A stretch of DNA of 64,000 nt from Conexivisphaerales archaeon. GTDB taxonomy: Archaea; Thermoproteota; Nitrososphaeria; Conexivisphaerales; DTJL01. Positions 24,245 to 32,741 of this stretch are shown one piece after another. Below the pieces are notes generated by a model. It was not told the DNA's origin. It saw only the letters and a program-made list of their open reading frames with translations, and did not search any database. A program made the translations under genes and the position numbers. The DNA lies in NCBI GenBank assembly GCA_038728585.1, contig JAVYTR010000009.1, positions 1 to 64,000 on the forward strand. The letters run 5' to 3'. The number at the start of each line of letters is the position of its first letter. The stretch's first letter is position 1.

Positions 24245-27200
24245 TTAGATATCTATGTATATAGTTCTGCCGTCAAGCTCCGACTCTTCCCAATCCTTTA
24301 TGTTATCCTTCTCTTTATCTACAATCTCAAGCTTCTCTGCTCTTATCAAGTATAGCAGTCTTTCCTTGCCCTTAAGCAGAGCCTGCCTCACCTCTTCATC
24401 AACACCAGCTATCCTTGCAACAGGCAGCATCTCAGTAGGCTTGTAACCTTTCTTCTTCCTGAGAGCCTGAAACCTTCTTGCAACGTCTCTAAGCAGCCCC
24501 TCTGCTATCAGTTCCTTATCCCTGAATGTATCAAGGGAGACAATGTATTCATTACCGATCGCTGCACTGTATCCTTCCTTTCCACTCACTTCGAAAATCA
24601 GGTCCTCCTTCGTCAGCAGTATCAGCTGGTCATCAACGTTGACTTTGACTACTGCTGAAGGTTCTTTCTGCAAAGCCTTGTATATTTCTTCACCATTGGA
24701 TGCCAGATACTCAACAAGCTTGCCGAACATTCTTCCTGCCTTCTTGGCACTCTCCTTCTGGATTCTTGCCTTCAGCTCTATCCCTCCTTCCGTAGGGCCT
24801 CTTACCCAGACAACTTCATGTACGTTTGCAAGCTCCTTCAGAAGTGTTTCAACCTCGTTGCTCAGCTTCTTCCCGTAGTAGAAAAGCTTCCTGAGCGGCC
24901 ACCTTCTCTTCAGACCACTCTTCATCCTTGCAGAATACGATAAAGATAAAACGGCGTATAGCCTCGAAAATTCTTCCTCCAGCTTCTGGTCTTCTGCACC
25001 TTCTTCTTCAGGATAGGTTGTTGATGCTAGAGGCTCTCTTGAGCCGAACACGCTTTTGTGAAGATACTCAGTGACAAACGGAACAAACGGGTGCATAAGC
25101 CTGTCGCAGACCTCCAGGGAATATCCGATTGCAGTATAGACTGCAAACCTCTTCATTCTTCCTTCCTCAGAATCGTCCCAAAGTATGCTCCTTGTCAAAG
25201 GAACATACTTCTGGCTCAGGTCTTCTATGAGAAAATTTTCGAACTCCCTTGCCGCTTCATGGAATCTTCTTGCCTCCACAGCCTCCCTGACTCTTCTTGT
25301 CAGTCTGTTCACCTTGCTCAGTATCCACTTTTCAGCCACACCAGCCTGAAGTGATTCTCCACGCCTCAGCTTCTCGACAGAGTCTCTGCTGTAAGAGTAG
25401 TTGTCAAAAGAGGAGTTTATTGCATAGTAGACATGCAGGTGGTAAAGTGTATTAAGGACCTGATAAGGCCTCTCTTTCATCTCTTCTTCAATGTAGGAGA
25501 TAGGCTCTGCTGGTGCAGCCTTCCAGAGCATATAGAACCTGAGAAGGTCGACTGAATTTCTTGTCAGTGCATCCAACCCACCCACATAGTTCCCTTTGCT
25601 CTTGCTCATCTTTTCGCCCTTGGCATCCAGAACATGCCCCTGGAACAGAAAAGACCTGTAAGGAGCCTGAGGCTTACCTGTAAGAAGGACGTTCTCTACA
25701 AGCAGTGTGTAGGCCCAGCCCCTCGTCTGGTCTATGCCTTCCGTAAGAAAAGGTACAGGTACTCTCAGCCTGTATTCATCTTCTCCAAGCCCCGCATAAG
25801 GCGCTGCTCCGCTGTTGTGCCAGGTGTCAAGGACAAAAGGTTCTCTGTATGACTTTCCTCCACACTTCTGACACCTGATTACAACCCTATCTATCCATGG
25901 CCTGTGAAGTTCAAAATTTTCGCCGTCAGGTAGCTCTACTGCATTCTTCACAATCTCACTCCTGCTGAAAAGAAAACTCTTGTTACCGCAGCTCCTGCAG
26001 ACCCATACAGGCAAAGGAGCTCCCCATACTCTTTCCCTTGTTATATTCCAAGGTCTTCCTTCCCTTATTATGTTCAGAAATCTGTTCTTCGGCGATTCAT
26101 AGTAGTATTCTACTTTCTGTGCGGCTTGAAGGGTCAGGTCCTTGATCCTGTCGATCCAGTAGAAGTATTCTCTCCTTGCCATGTATATCAGCCTGTGCCC
26201 TGACCTCCAGCACAGAGGGTATTCGTGGACTATCTTCTTAGCATCGACAAGGAGTCCCTTCTTTCTCAACAATTCAACAACAGGCTGGTCTGTGTCTCTT
26301 GCGAATTTTTGTGCAAATACTCCAGCTTCTTCGGTAAAGCTGCAGGAGTCGTCGAAAGGATTGAATACAGGCAGAGACCTCTTCCTTGCAACCTCGTAAT
26401 CTTCTTCGCCGTTGGCTGGAGAAAGGTGGACAAGCCCAGAGCCTGTGGTTATATCGACAAACTCTTCAGCAACAACGAAATGAACCTTCCTGCTATCGAA
26501 AAGAGTTCTCTGTCCGGAAACTTCTTCAAGAAGCGGCGGCAAGTATCTTATCCCTTCCAGCTCCTTCCCCTTTTTTCTGCTCAGTATCTCGCCGAAAGAA
26601 ACCTTAAGCTCATCCCTGAGCGCTTCAAGTCTCTTCTCAGATACTATCCATACTTCATCATAAACTTTCACATAAACGTAGTATTCATCAGGGTGAACAC
26701 CTACCAGCTCGTCCGTGATGATTGTAAAAGGCATGGTTGTCCATACAAGCAGGTAAAGCTGGTCCTGCCTATCATCGATAACCTTGGCCTTGTAATAAAC
26801 AGAAGGGTCATCCACCTGCTCATAGCCGAGCCCAACCTCTTCATGAGAAAGAGAGGTCTGGCAGCTTGGGCAGTAAGGAACCACCTTGTAGCCCTCGCCA
26901 AGCAATCCTGACTTGTATGCAGCCTCAAGGTATTTCCATTCCCTCTCTATGTATTCATCCTTATACGTCCAGTAAGCTCTCTCATCGTCCATCTGTAGCC
27001 CAAGCAGTCTGTCGCACTGCAACCAGTACTGATGATACTTCATTATGAGAGCCTTGCAAGTCTCGACTATCTTGCTCTCTCCAACAGCCTTGAGGTTCTC
27101 TATCTTGCTTCCAGTAAGCCCCAGCTCCTTCTCAGCTTCTAGTTCAACGGGCAGGCCTTGAGTATCCCATCCACAGTTGAAGATGACCTTAGTACCTTTC

Positions 27201-27427
27201 ATGCTTTCGAACCTGTGCCAGAGGTCCTTCATTATTCTACCCCTTACGTGACCGACGTGTGGAAGTCCGTTGAGAGTGGGAGGCCCTTCGACCCATCCGA
27301 TAGTCCTTTCAGTCTTTCTTTCCCTTAGCAGCTTCTTCAGGTCAATCTCTTCCCAGTAATTTCTAACCGTCTCTTCGACGAACGCAGCATCATACTGCTC
27401 TTTCAGTTCGAACCTGCTTGCAGGCAT
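24245..27427 (-). CDS. ileS: Isoleucyl-tRNA synthetase
   Basis: Class I aminoacyl-tRNA synthetase of about 1060 residues charging tRNA-Ile. The HIGH motif reads HVGH at residues 57-60 and KMSKS lies near residue 606. The zinc-type cysteine pairs (CRSC, CQKC) and the editing domain (MPFTIITDELVGVHP) are present. ATG 27427 is preferred to the in-frame TTG 27448, because a TATA box (GAATATAACC on the minus strand, 27455-27464) lies about 32 nt upstream. Length and order are normal for archaeal IleRS. Confidence 0.97.
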   Translation of the reverse strand: MPASRFELKEQYDAAFVEETVRNYWEEIDLKKLLRERKTERTIGWVEGPPTLNGLPHVGHVRGRIMKDLWHRFESMKGTKVIFNCGWDTQGLPVELEAEKELGLTGSKIENLKAVGESKIVETCKALIMKYHQYWLQCDRLLGLQMDDERAYWTYKDEYIEREWKYLEAAYKSGLLGEGYKVVPYCPSCQTSLSHEEVGLGYEQVDDPSVYYKAKVIDDRQDQLYLLVWTTMPFTIITDELVGVHPDEYYVYVKVYDEVWIVSEKRLEALRDELKVSFGEILSRKKGKELEGIRYLPPLLEEVSGQRTLFDSRKVHFVVAEEFVDITTGSGLVHLSPANGEEDYEVARKRSLPVFNPFDDSCSFTEEAGVFAQKFARDTDQPVVELLRKKGLLVDAKKIVHEYPLCWRSGHRLIYMARREYFYWIDRIKDLTLQAAQKVEYYYESPKNRFLNIIREGRPWNITRERVWGAPLPVWVCRSCGNKSFLFSRSEIVKNAVELPDGENFELHRPWIDRVVIRCQKCGGKSYREPFVLDTWHNSGAAPYAGLGEDEYRLRVPVPFLTEGIDQTRGWAYTLLVENVLLTGKPQAPYRSFLFQGHVLDAKGEKMSKSKGNYVGGLDALTRNSVDLLRFYMLWKAAPAEPISYIEEEMKERPYQVLNTLYHLHVYYAINSSFDNYSYSRDSVEKLRRGESLQAGVAEKWILSKVNRLTRRVREAVEARRFHEAAREFENFLIEDLSQKYVPLTRSILWDDSEEGRMKRFAVYTAIGYSLEVCDRLMHPFVPFVTEYLHKSVFGSREPLASTTYPEEEGAEDQKLEEEFSRLYAVLSLSYSARMKSGLKRRWPLRKLFYYGKKLSNEVETLLKELANVHEVVWVRGPTEGGIELKARIQKESAKKAGRMFGKLVEYLASNGEEIYKALQKEPSAVVKVNVDDQLILLTKEDLIFEVSGKEGYSAAIGNEYIVSLDTFRDKELIAEGLLRDVARRFQALRKKKGYKPTEMLPVARIAGVDEEVRQALLKGKERLLYLIRAEKLEIVDKEKDNIKDWEESELDGRTIYIDI

Positions 27428-27484
27428 GCTTGCGCCGTCTTCTCTCAAGCATGAGGTTATATTCTTTAGTGCTTTACTTGCGTG

Positions 27485-28201
27485 TTACGTGCCTCTCTTG
27501 TTTCCATAGAGAAGTATGTGCAGCCTCGGACTGTATCCGAATCCATACTCTTTACACATTTCAGCTATCCATACACTTCTCGAAAGGATGGTTTCTTTAT
27601 CCACCCCTTCCGGCATCAACAGAACTTTTTCCGCAGGCAGGTTGTATCTTTTGACCAAGTCAAGAACTTCATCTATATCATTTTTTTCACAGACGACGAA
27701 CTTGAACCATGCCCTTCCTGAGCCGACAAATTCTTCAAGAGCCTCTCTGCTCACCCTTCCAGACATTTGGCTATTACTCAGTTTAGGAGACACGTTAAAG
27801 AATTCTACAACCTGAATCAGCTCTTTCAAGGGTTTGATTGTACCGTTCGTCTCCACCTCGATGCTGTAGGACATATCGTATAGATTCTTCAGAGCAGGAA
27901 GAAGCGATTGCTGGTGAAGAAGCGGCTCCCCTCCAGTTACTACAATATGTCTGCATCTGTATCTGGTCAGCTCTTTTCTTATCTGTTCAAAAGTCATGAG
28001 GCTGTAATCCTTTCCCTCCTTTGCTTCAGCCTGTCCAAGCCAGGTGTATTTGCTATCGCACCAGCTGCATGAAAGATTGCAGAAATAAGTTCTTACAAAG
28101 ACGCTTGGCCTTCCGGCATGCACACCTTCACCTTGTATGCTGTAGAATATTTCAGATATCGGTATCTTTTCCCCTCTGATGAGCCTCAGTTCAGTGACCA
28201 T
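27485..28201 (-). CDS. queE: 7-carboxy-7-deazaguanine synthase (QueE)
   Basis: Radical-SAM enzyme that makes the 7-deazaguanine core used for archaeosine in tRNA. The N-terminus FYSIQGEGVHAGRPSVFVR and the cluster motif CNLSCSWCD (CxxxCxxC) are diagnostic, followed by VVTGGEPLLH and EVETNGT. The 238-residue length is typical. No other archaeosine gene (queD, queC, tgt) is in the window. Confidence 0.93.
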   Translation of the reverse strand: MVTELRLIRGEKIPISEIFYSIQGEGVHAGRPSVFVRTYFCNLSCSWCDSKYTWLGQAEAKEGKDYSLMTFEQIRKELTRYRCRHIVVTGGEPLLHQQSLLPALKNLYDMSYSIEVETNGTIKPLKELIQVVEFFNVSPKLSNSQMSGRVSREALEEFVGSGRAWFKFVVCEKNDIDEVLDLVKRYNLPAEKVLLMPEGVDKETILSRSVWIAEMCKEYGFGYSPRLHILLYGNKRGT

Positions 28202-28357
28202 ACAGAAGACCAGGCCTTGAACGATTGACCCTGCTTCTTTATCTATTTTAATCTAAAATGGATTCTCTAAACCCTGTATCAAATTTGTTAAGTCAAGTCA
28301 AGTCAGCATGCTGTATCATTTTGAGCCTTAGTCTCCCTGCATACATAAAACATTTAA

Positions 28358-28368
28358 TTATTTATACC
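28358..28368 (+). promoter_or_regulatory. TATA box for ubiX
   Basis: TTATTTATACC, with its centre 25 nt before GTG 28389, giving a leaderless mRNA with a GTG start. Confidence 0.55.
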
Positions 28369-28388
28369 AGCGATTCTTTGCTCCAACT

Positions 28389-28961
28389 GTGAAATTCGTA
28401 GTTGCAATAACAGGTGCAAGCGGTTCAGTCTATGGAATAAGGGTTCTTGAGATGCTCAAAGAGTTGAAGATAGAGACCCATACAATCATAAGCAAGGCGG
28501 CACAGTTGACGCTGACATATGAAACAGGGAAGAAGATGGAAGCGGTGAAGAAGCTTGCATCTTTCTTCTACGAGGAAGACGAGTTAGATGCACCGATGGC
28601 AAGCGGCTCGTTCAAGCACGACGGGATGATGATAGTACCCTGCAGCACAAAGACGCTATCTGCAATAGCAACTGGCTACGAATCCAACCTGATAGCAAGG
28701 GCTGCGATGGTGACGCTGAAAGAGAGGAGGAAGCTTCTTCTGCTGCTGAGAGAGACTCCTCTCACCATAATACACATCAAGAACATGCTTGAAGCTGCAA
28801 CTGCTGGGGCGATAATAATGCCTGCTTCTCCTTCGTTTTACACTATGCCTTCCTCCGTGGATGAGATGGTTAGCCAAGTTGCCGGAAGGGTGCTCGACGT
28901 TATGGGGGTGCAGCATGAACTGATAAAAAGGTGGAAAGGTGCAAAGGGGGTGTCAGATTGA
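28389..28961 (+). CDS. ubiX: UbiX-family flavin prenyltransferase
   Basis: Makes prenylated FMN, the cofactor of UbiD decarboxylases. The N-terminal VVAITGASGSVYGIR, the VPCSTKTLSAIATGY loop and the late PASPSFYTMPSS segment match UbiX/Pad1. The length is 190 residues. GTG 28389 is probably leaderless. Downstream comes the phosphoesterase gene after only three bases. No UbiD partner is in the window. In archaea the pair serves mevalonate or quinone metabolism. Confidence 0.92.
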   Translation: MKFVVAITGASGSVYGIRVLEMLKELKIETHTIISKAAQLTLTYETGKKMEAVKKLASFFYEEDELDAPMASGSFKHDGMMIVPCSTKTLSAIATGYESNLIARAAMVTLKERRKLLLLLRETPLTIIHIKNMLEAATAGAIIMPASPSFYTMPSSVDEMVSQVAGRVLDVMGVQHELIKRWKGAKGVSD

Positions 28962-28964
28962 AAG

Positions 28965-29657
28965 ATGAAGTATGCCTTTCTCTCGGATATACACTCGAAT
29001 CTGGTAGCACTTCAGGCAGTGCTGAACGACCTTTCCGGAAGGGCAGACAGGATATTCGTGCTCGGAGATATTGTAGGTTATGGGCCTCAGCCTTCTGAAG
29101 TCCTCGAATGGGTCAGGTCGAACGCCGCTGCTTCGGTTCAGGGAAATCATGATTATGCTGTTGGCACTGGAGACACAGCCTGGCTCAATACTGCTGCTGC
29201 ATTCGCAGCTGAATGGACAAGGAAGATGCTCAGCTTCGAACAGCTGAACTATCTTGCATCTCTTCCCCATAAACACAGGTTTGAAGTTGACGATCAAAAG
29301 TTTCTACTTGTACATGGTAGCCCTGATGATCCCCTGCACGAATACGTCTTCCCTCAGACCCATGAATCACTTTTCGACCACTATCTGAATAAGGAGAGGG
29401 TTTCAGTATTGGCGATGGGGCATACTCACTATCCCTTTTCTAGCAATACCGAAAAAGGCACTGTATTCAACCCTGGAAGTGTCGGGCAACCCAGAGATGG
29501 AGACCCCAGGGCGAGCTATGCGATTGTAGAAGTCTCTTCAGGCGGTATCAGGGTTGAGAACAGAAGGGTTGAGTATGATATCAAACAGACTGCAGACCTG
29601 ATATACAAAGCCGGGCTTCCAAGGAAGTTCGGGGACAGACTCTTTCAGGGAGTCTGA
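28965..29657 (+). CDS. Calcineurin-like metallophosphoesterase (YfcE/MJ0936-like)
   Basis: Dinuclear-metal phosphodiesterase of 230 residues. All five motifs are intact: SDIHSN, GDIVGYGP, GNHD, VHGSP and GHTHYPF, followed by NPGSVGQPRDGDP. Relatives hydrolyse phosphodiesters of unknown physiological origin. It is coupled with ubiX. Its last 13 bases overlap the convergent Cgi121 gene. Confidence 0.9.
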   Translation: MKYAFLSDIHSNLVALQAVLNDLSGRADRIFVLGDIVGYGPQPSEVLEWVRSNAAASVQGNHDYAVGTGDTAWLNTAAAFAAEWTRKMLSFEQLNYLASLPHKHRFEVDDQKFLLVHGSPDDPLHEYVFPQTHESLFDHYLNKERVSVLAMGHTHYPFSSNTEKGTVFNPGSVGQPRDGDPRASYAIVEVSSGGIRVENRRVEYDIKQTADLIYKAGLPRKFGDRLFQGV

Positions 29658-30124
29658 GCCTTTGCTCTAGGTTTAAACCTGTCAACACCGACCATCGCAG
29701 CTCTGCTTATGGCGTAGTCGTCATCATCCGACTTGTCAGGCAAGTCGTAAGCATTCTTTGCATCTTTCAAGCCTTTCATCAACAAAGGCAGTGCATCTTC
29801 TACTTTGTCCTTATCTCCTGCGATGACTAGGTATGCTTTGCTACCTCTCTTTGCCCCTGCAACTGACACTGCTCTTTCTATCTGGTCTTCTCCAGCTATC
29901 CTCATCAGAAGCTCTACTCCCATATCTCTGGCAAGAGACTGACAAGTCCTTCTAGCATATAGAGTCTGATAGAGAGTCGTCCTGACTTGGTTAATGCTTT
30001 TTATAAAAGCTGGGTCGAAAGATTGGATGAACAACTCGTTGAACTTCTGTCTAAGGCTTTTCAGTTCGTCCTGAGGAGAATGAGATGCAGTATAGCTGAT
30101 CAGCCTTACGTCAAGTCTTTCCAA
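29645..30124 (-). CDS. cgi121: KEOPS complex subunit Cgi121
   Basis: Protein of 159 residues matching the Cgi121/TPRKB fold: a central block of helices (RRTCQSLARDMGVELLMRIAG) with the GEDQIERAVSVAGAKRG motif. In KEOPS, Cgi121 binds the tRNA 3' end and helps install the t6A modification. The C-terminal 40 residues are an acidic and basic tail beyond the fold. It starts three bases after the MoaD-like gene, so both are probably made from one message. Confidence 0.75.
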   Translation of the reverse strand: MERLDVRLISYTASHSPQDELKSLRQKFNELFIQSFDPAFIKSINQVRTTLYQTLYARRTCQSLARDMGVELLMRIAGEDQIERAVSVAGAKRGSKAYLVIAGDKDKVEDALPLLMKGLKDAKNAYDLPDKSDDDDYAISRAAMVGVDRFKPRAKAQTP

Positions 30125-30127
30125 TGA

Positions 30128-30367
30128 CTAGCCACCATGCACAACGGGTAAGAGTACCACGCTATCCTGTTCAGACAGTTGACAGTTGCCTTCAATGGCA
30201 CTTAGCTCTGTCCCGTTAAGAAGAATTACAAGCTCTCCCCTTTTTTTCATGTCAAGTACATTACTGGGAAGTGATTGCAAGAGGTCATCTAGACTCTTGG
30301 CTTCAAAAATCCTCGATGCCCAACCGCATTCTTTGGCAGCGACACCAATTGCCTTCACAGTCACCAT
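30128..30367 (-). CDS. MoaD/ThiS/SAMP-like ubiquitin-fold protein
   Basis: Beta-grasp protein of about 79 residues ending in the diglycine VVHGG, which is activated by an E1-like enzyme for sulfur transfer (molybdopterin, tRNA thiolation) or protein conjugation. The pattern VTVKAIGVA...LVILLNGTEL...DSVVLLPVVHGG is the MoaD family. I start at ATG 30367. A codon five residues upstream is in frame. Pairing with Cgi121 hints at a tRNA-modification role, which is inference. Confidence 0.82.
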   Translation of the reverse strand: MVTVKAIGVAAKECGWASRIFEAKSLDDLLQSLPSNVLDMKKRGELVILLNGTELSAIEGNCQLSEQDSVVLLPVVHGG

Positions 30368-30416
30368 TGCTTCCACCTCCACCCTAGCAGGATAAATCGC
30401 TTCTGCCTATTTTGCT

Positions 30417-31268
30417 CTATTCGTATGTAAACAGCGTTTCGTTGTACACTCTGCCTTGATATGAAGAGCCAGGTTTTAGCAAAGTCACCTTTCTCTTCTC
30501 AAGCATCCTTTCAAGTTCGGAATTGGCTTTAGCCTCGTCTCCCTGAAGCAGATTTTGTAGAGGGAAGTTGACCCCAACCGGTCTTACCGGGATTTCATGT
30601 CTTGTGCTCTTCGCAGGGAATAGGTCACCTGACTTTGCAGATTCAACTATTTGTTCCTTTCTAGGTGCCCTGGGATAAAGAAAACATCTCTTCGACTCAA
30701 TCAGCTCTTCAACCCTGTTATCTGCTACGATGCTGACCTCTATACCTTTTGCATTCAGAACTCTGTCGAATCTTCTTACAAGACCCTTGGGGAATGAGTC
30801 TGCTCCTTCAGATTGTGAATCTAGAGCTAGGCCAAATGCCTCGTTGCCTGATACAAGGACAGCACTAGCCTTTCCTTTATCAACGACTTTCATGGCAATG
30901 CGAGTTTCAAGATGTTGGGTGGCTCCGATTTCCTCAGCTATACTTCTGCATGCTGCTGAATTTCCCTCAAGCATTCTGAGCCATCTGCCGACCCTGATTC
31001 TTGTATCGTTGTAGTCGACAAAGCACACAACACAGAGTCTGGCACCTATCGTTTCGAGCGATTTATACCTGTGCATCCCATCGAGAATCACTCCAGTTGC
31101 TCTGTCAACTATGATCGGGTCTCTCTGCATCGAATCCCTTACTATAGCATCTGAAAGAGTGGTGACTTCATCATGCAAGGTTTCTTCATGCGGAAAGAGG
31201 CCCTTCAGAGGAGATACAGCAATGTCTGCCTTGAATCCCTTGAATTCAAGGATAGTATGCTGAGTCAA
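30417..31268 (-). CDS. ParB-fold protein, probable free serine kinase (SerK-like)
   Basis: Protein of 283 residues whose N-terminal half is a ParB/sulfiredoxin fold: LFPHEET, RDPIIVDRATGVILDGMHRYKSL. Archaeal ADP-dependent serine kinase SerK and the staphylococcal SbnI share this fold and an essential glutamate in the HEE-type motif. SerK makes O-phosphoserine for cysteine synthesis. I favour that role over DNA partition because no ParA is nearby. It starts with TTG overlapping the eS17 stop (TTGA). Confidence 0.65.
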   Translation of the reverse strand: MTQHTILEFKGFKADIAVSPLKGLFPHEETLHDEVTTLSDAIVRDSMQRDPIIVDRATGVILDGMHRYKSLETIGARLCVVCFVDYNDTRIRVGRWLRMLEGNSAACRSIAEEIGATQHLETRIAMKVVDKGKASAVLVSGNEAFGLALDSQSEGADSFPKGLVRRFDRVLNAKGIEVSIVADNRVEELIESKRCFLYPRAPRKEQIVESAKSGDLFPAKSTRHEIPVRPVGVNFPLQNLLQGDEAKANSELERMLEKRKVTLLKPGSSYQGRVYNETLFTYE

Positions 31269-31504
31269 CTCGCAGGTGCTGCACCTTTAACTTCAACCTG
31301 CTCCTTCTTCTCCTCTCCTTCCTTCTTCTCCTCTTCCTTCAGCTTGAAGTACCTTGTTATGTAGCCTGCAATTTCGTTTCTGAGTGACTTCGACCTGAAA
31401 ATAGCTAACTCAGTCAGTACCTTTTTGTTAGCTTCATAATCTGATGTAAATTTATCTGGAAACTGGTTGATCAGCTCTGTTGCCAGCCTCCTTACCCTGT
31501 TCAT
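31265..31504 (-). CDS. rps17e: Ribosomal protein eS17
   Basis: Small-subunit ribosomal protein of 79 residues. The core reads ATELINQFPDKFTSDYEANK and SKSLRNEIAGYITRYFK, which are family signatures. The C-terminal 25 residues are a Lys/Glu-rich tail. The N-terminus is slightly short (MNRVRRLATEL against the usual GRVRTKxVKRxAxEL). An in-frame TGA upstream confirms ATG 31504. Confidence 0.88.
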   Translation of the reverse strand: MNRVRRLATELINQFPDKFTSDYEANKKVLTELAIFRSKSLRNEIAGYITRYFKLKEEEKKEGEEKKEQVEVKGAAPAS

Positions 31505-31549
31505 TCCAGAACACTCGCCTCAGCTTCATATTTTGAGTATTTAAAACTC

Positions 31550-32287
31550 TTATTGATGGATTGGTCTTTTGATATACCTGCTGAAATTCAGCTCAATCTC
31601 TTTTTCTATTTCTACCGCGTCAGATTTTTTCAAAAAGCTTATCGAAAAGACTACGCTGGAAATAAACCTGGAATCGGTCTCAGCGCCTTCAAAGCAGCCC
31701 GAATATCTGACTGGGGCATCGGATTCTGTAAGGATATTCTCCAGCGGGCATTTGATCATCAGCTTCTGCAATCTTTTGGAATAAACGCTGGCTGGCCCAA
31801 ACCCGACAAAATAACCCTTATCACACACTCTTGTAAGCTCGGAATCTGTTCCATCGAACCAGTGGAAGAGCACCCCCTGCAGCCTATAGCTATCGAGAAT
31901 CTCAATGATATCCTTCAGCCTTCCTCGCGAATGCAAATTGACAGGCTTTGACAATCTTTCAGCCATCTCTAGCTGTTGTCTGAAATTTTCTATAACAGAT
32001 TGTTCCTCAACTCTTCTGTCAAGACCTATTTCACCTACACCATCTATAAGCTCTGACTGAGCAGTTATCAGTTTCAAAACCTCGCTTATATCGCTCTGTT
32101 CAGAGTTTGGATGTAGGCCGATAAAGGCAAAAACAGCCTCACTCATCTCTCTTTTTAGTCTCAACACTTCGGCCGCATCCTGCGATGAAGTCGAATTGAT
32201 TGCAACACGAAGCTCTCCCCTCTTAATAAACTCCTTAACATTAAGCAGATGATCGCCCGTATGGACATGTGCGTCTATAAGACCCAT
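31550..32287 (-). CDS. tatD: TatD-family metal-dependent hydrolase
   Basis: Amidohydrolase-fold nuclease or hydrolase of 245 residues. Metal ligands appear in DAHVHTGD, GEIGLD, NLHSRG, FHWFDG and LTESDAP. Relatives are DNases or D-aminoacyl hydrolases. ATG 32287 lies 26-27 nt from a TATA box shared with the divergent histone gene, and the mRNA is probably leaderless. Confidence 0.87.
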   Translation of the reverse strand: MGLIDAHVHTGDHLLNVKEFIKRGELRVAINSTSSQDAAEVLRLKREMSEAVFAFIGLHPNSEQSDISEVLKLITAQSELIDGVGEIGLDRRVEEQSVIENFRQQLEMAERLSKPVNLHSRGRLKDIIEILDSYRLQGVLFHWFDGTDSELTRVCDKGYFVGFGPASVYSKRLQKLMIKCPLENILTESDAPVRYSGCFEGAETDSRFISSVVFSISFLKKSDAVEIEKEIELNFSRYIKRPIHQ

Positions 32288-32308
32288 AGCACCTATAGCT
32301 CAGACGTA

Positions 32309-32317
32309 GTTATATAC
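32309..32317. promoter_or_regulatory. Shared, symmetric TATA box for divergent tatD and histone genes
   Basis: GTTATATAC contains the palindrome TATATA at 32311-32316. Its centre (32313.5) is 26.5 nt from the histone ATG at 32340 and 26.5 nt from the tatD ATG at 32287. One TATA box could thus direct leaderless transcription both ways. Confidence 0.65.
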
Positions 32318-32339
32318 CTGTGTCTGACAAAGCGGTCGC

Positions 32340-32561
32340 ATGTCGGAAACAGAGTTTGGGGCAGCAGGAATCTACAGAATCCTGAAGAAGGCAGGAGCTG
32401 AAAGAGTTGGTGATGATGCCGTGATCGAGCTGAGAACGGCCTTGGAAGATATAGGCATGAAAATAAGCGTGAAGGCGGTTGAGCTTGCTTTGCACGCCGG
32501 CAGGAAGACTGTCAGAGGAAATGATGTAAGATTAGCTGTAAAGACGTTCCTGGAAAGATGA
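32340..32561 (+). CDS. hmf: Archaeal histone
   Basis: Single histone fold of 73 residues: AAGIYRILKKAGAERVGDDAV, helix 2 with ELRTALEDIGMKISVKAVELA, and the DNA-contacting HAGRKTVRGNDVRLAVKTF. No tail is present. It packages DNA alongside the Alba protein encoded at 20035-20478. The predicted mRNA is leaderless. Confidence 0.96.
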   Translation: MSETEFGAAGIYRILKKAGAERVGDDAVIELRTALEDIGMKISVKAVELALHAGRKTVRGNDVRLAVKTFLER

Positions 32562-32642
32562 TGTGCAGAGAAGAGAAGCTAATATGCTGACATGTTATAC
32601 AACAAAGAATTAAAAATGACACCATGACCGGGTGTAGTCGGT

Positions 32643-32735
32643 GCTCCGGTAGTATACCTCATGGGCTGAAAGTCCGGTCAAGTATCTCGGCCTCTCGAGC
32701 CGATAACCCGGGTTCAAATCCCGGCCGGAGCACCA
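32643..32735 (+). tRNA. trnE: tRNA-Glu (anticodon CTC) with enlarged D-loop or intron
   Basis: The acceptor stem GCTCCGG pairs with CCGGAGC, followed by A73 and an encoded CCA. The anticodon stem TCGGC/GCCGA encloses CTCTCGA with anticodon CTC. The T-arm is CCGGG-TTCAAAT-CCCGG. The D-stem GTAT/GTAT (with two G-U pairs) encloses 26 nt, whereas about 11 (AGTCCGGTCAA) would be normal. The surplus of about 15 nt (32660-32674 or one base later) may be a non-canonical intron. A standard bulge-helix-bulge was not found. Confidence 0.88.
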
Positions 32736-32741
32736 TAACCC

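Noticed and set aside
24245-27427. Several open frames of 60-230 codons antisense to ileS
   Set aside because: They mirror the codon structure of ileS, lack ribosome-binding sites and show no domain features.
32660-32675. Canonical bulge-helix-bulge intron in the tRNA-Glu D-loop
   Set aside because: Only a 3-bp ACC/GGT and a 4-bp GGGC/GTCC helix with a 4-nt bulge can be drawn. The two 3-nt bulges separated by 4 bp are not obtained, so the insert is reported without a claimed splice motif.
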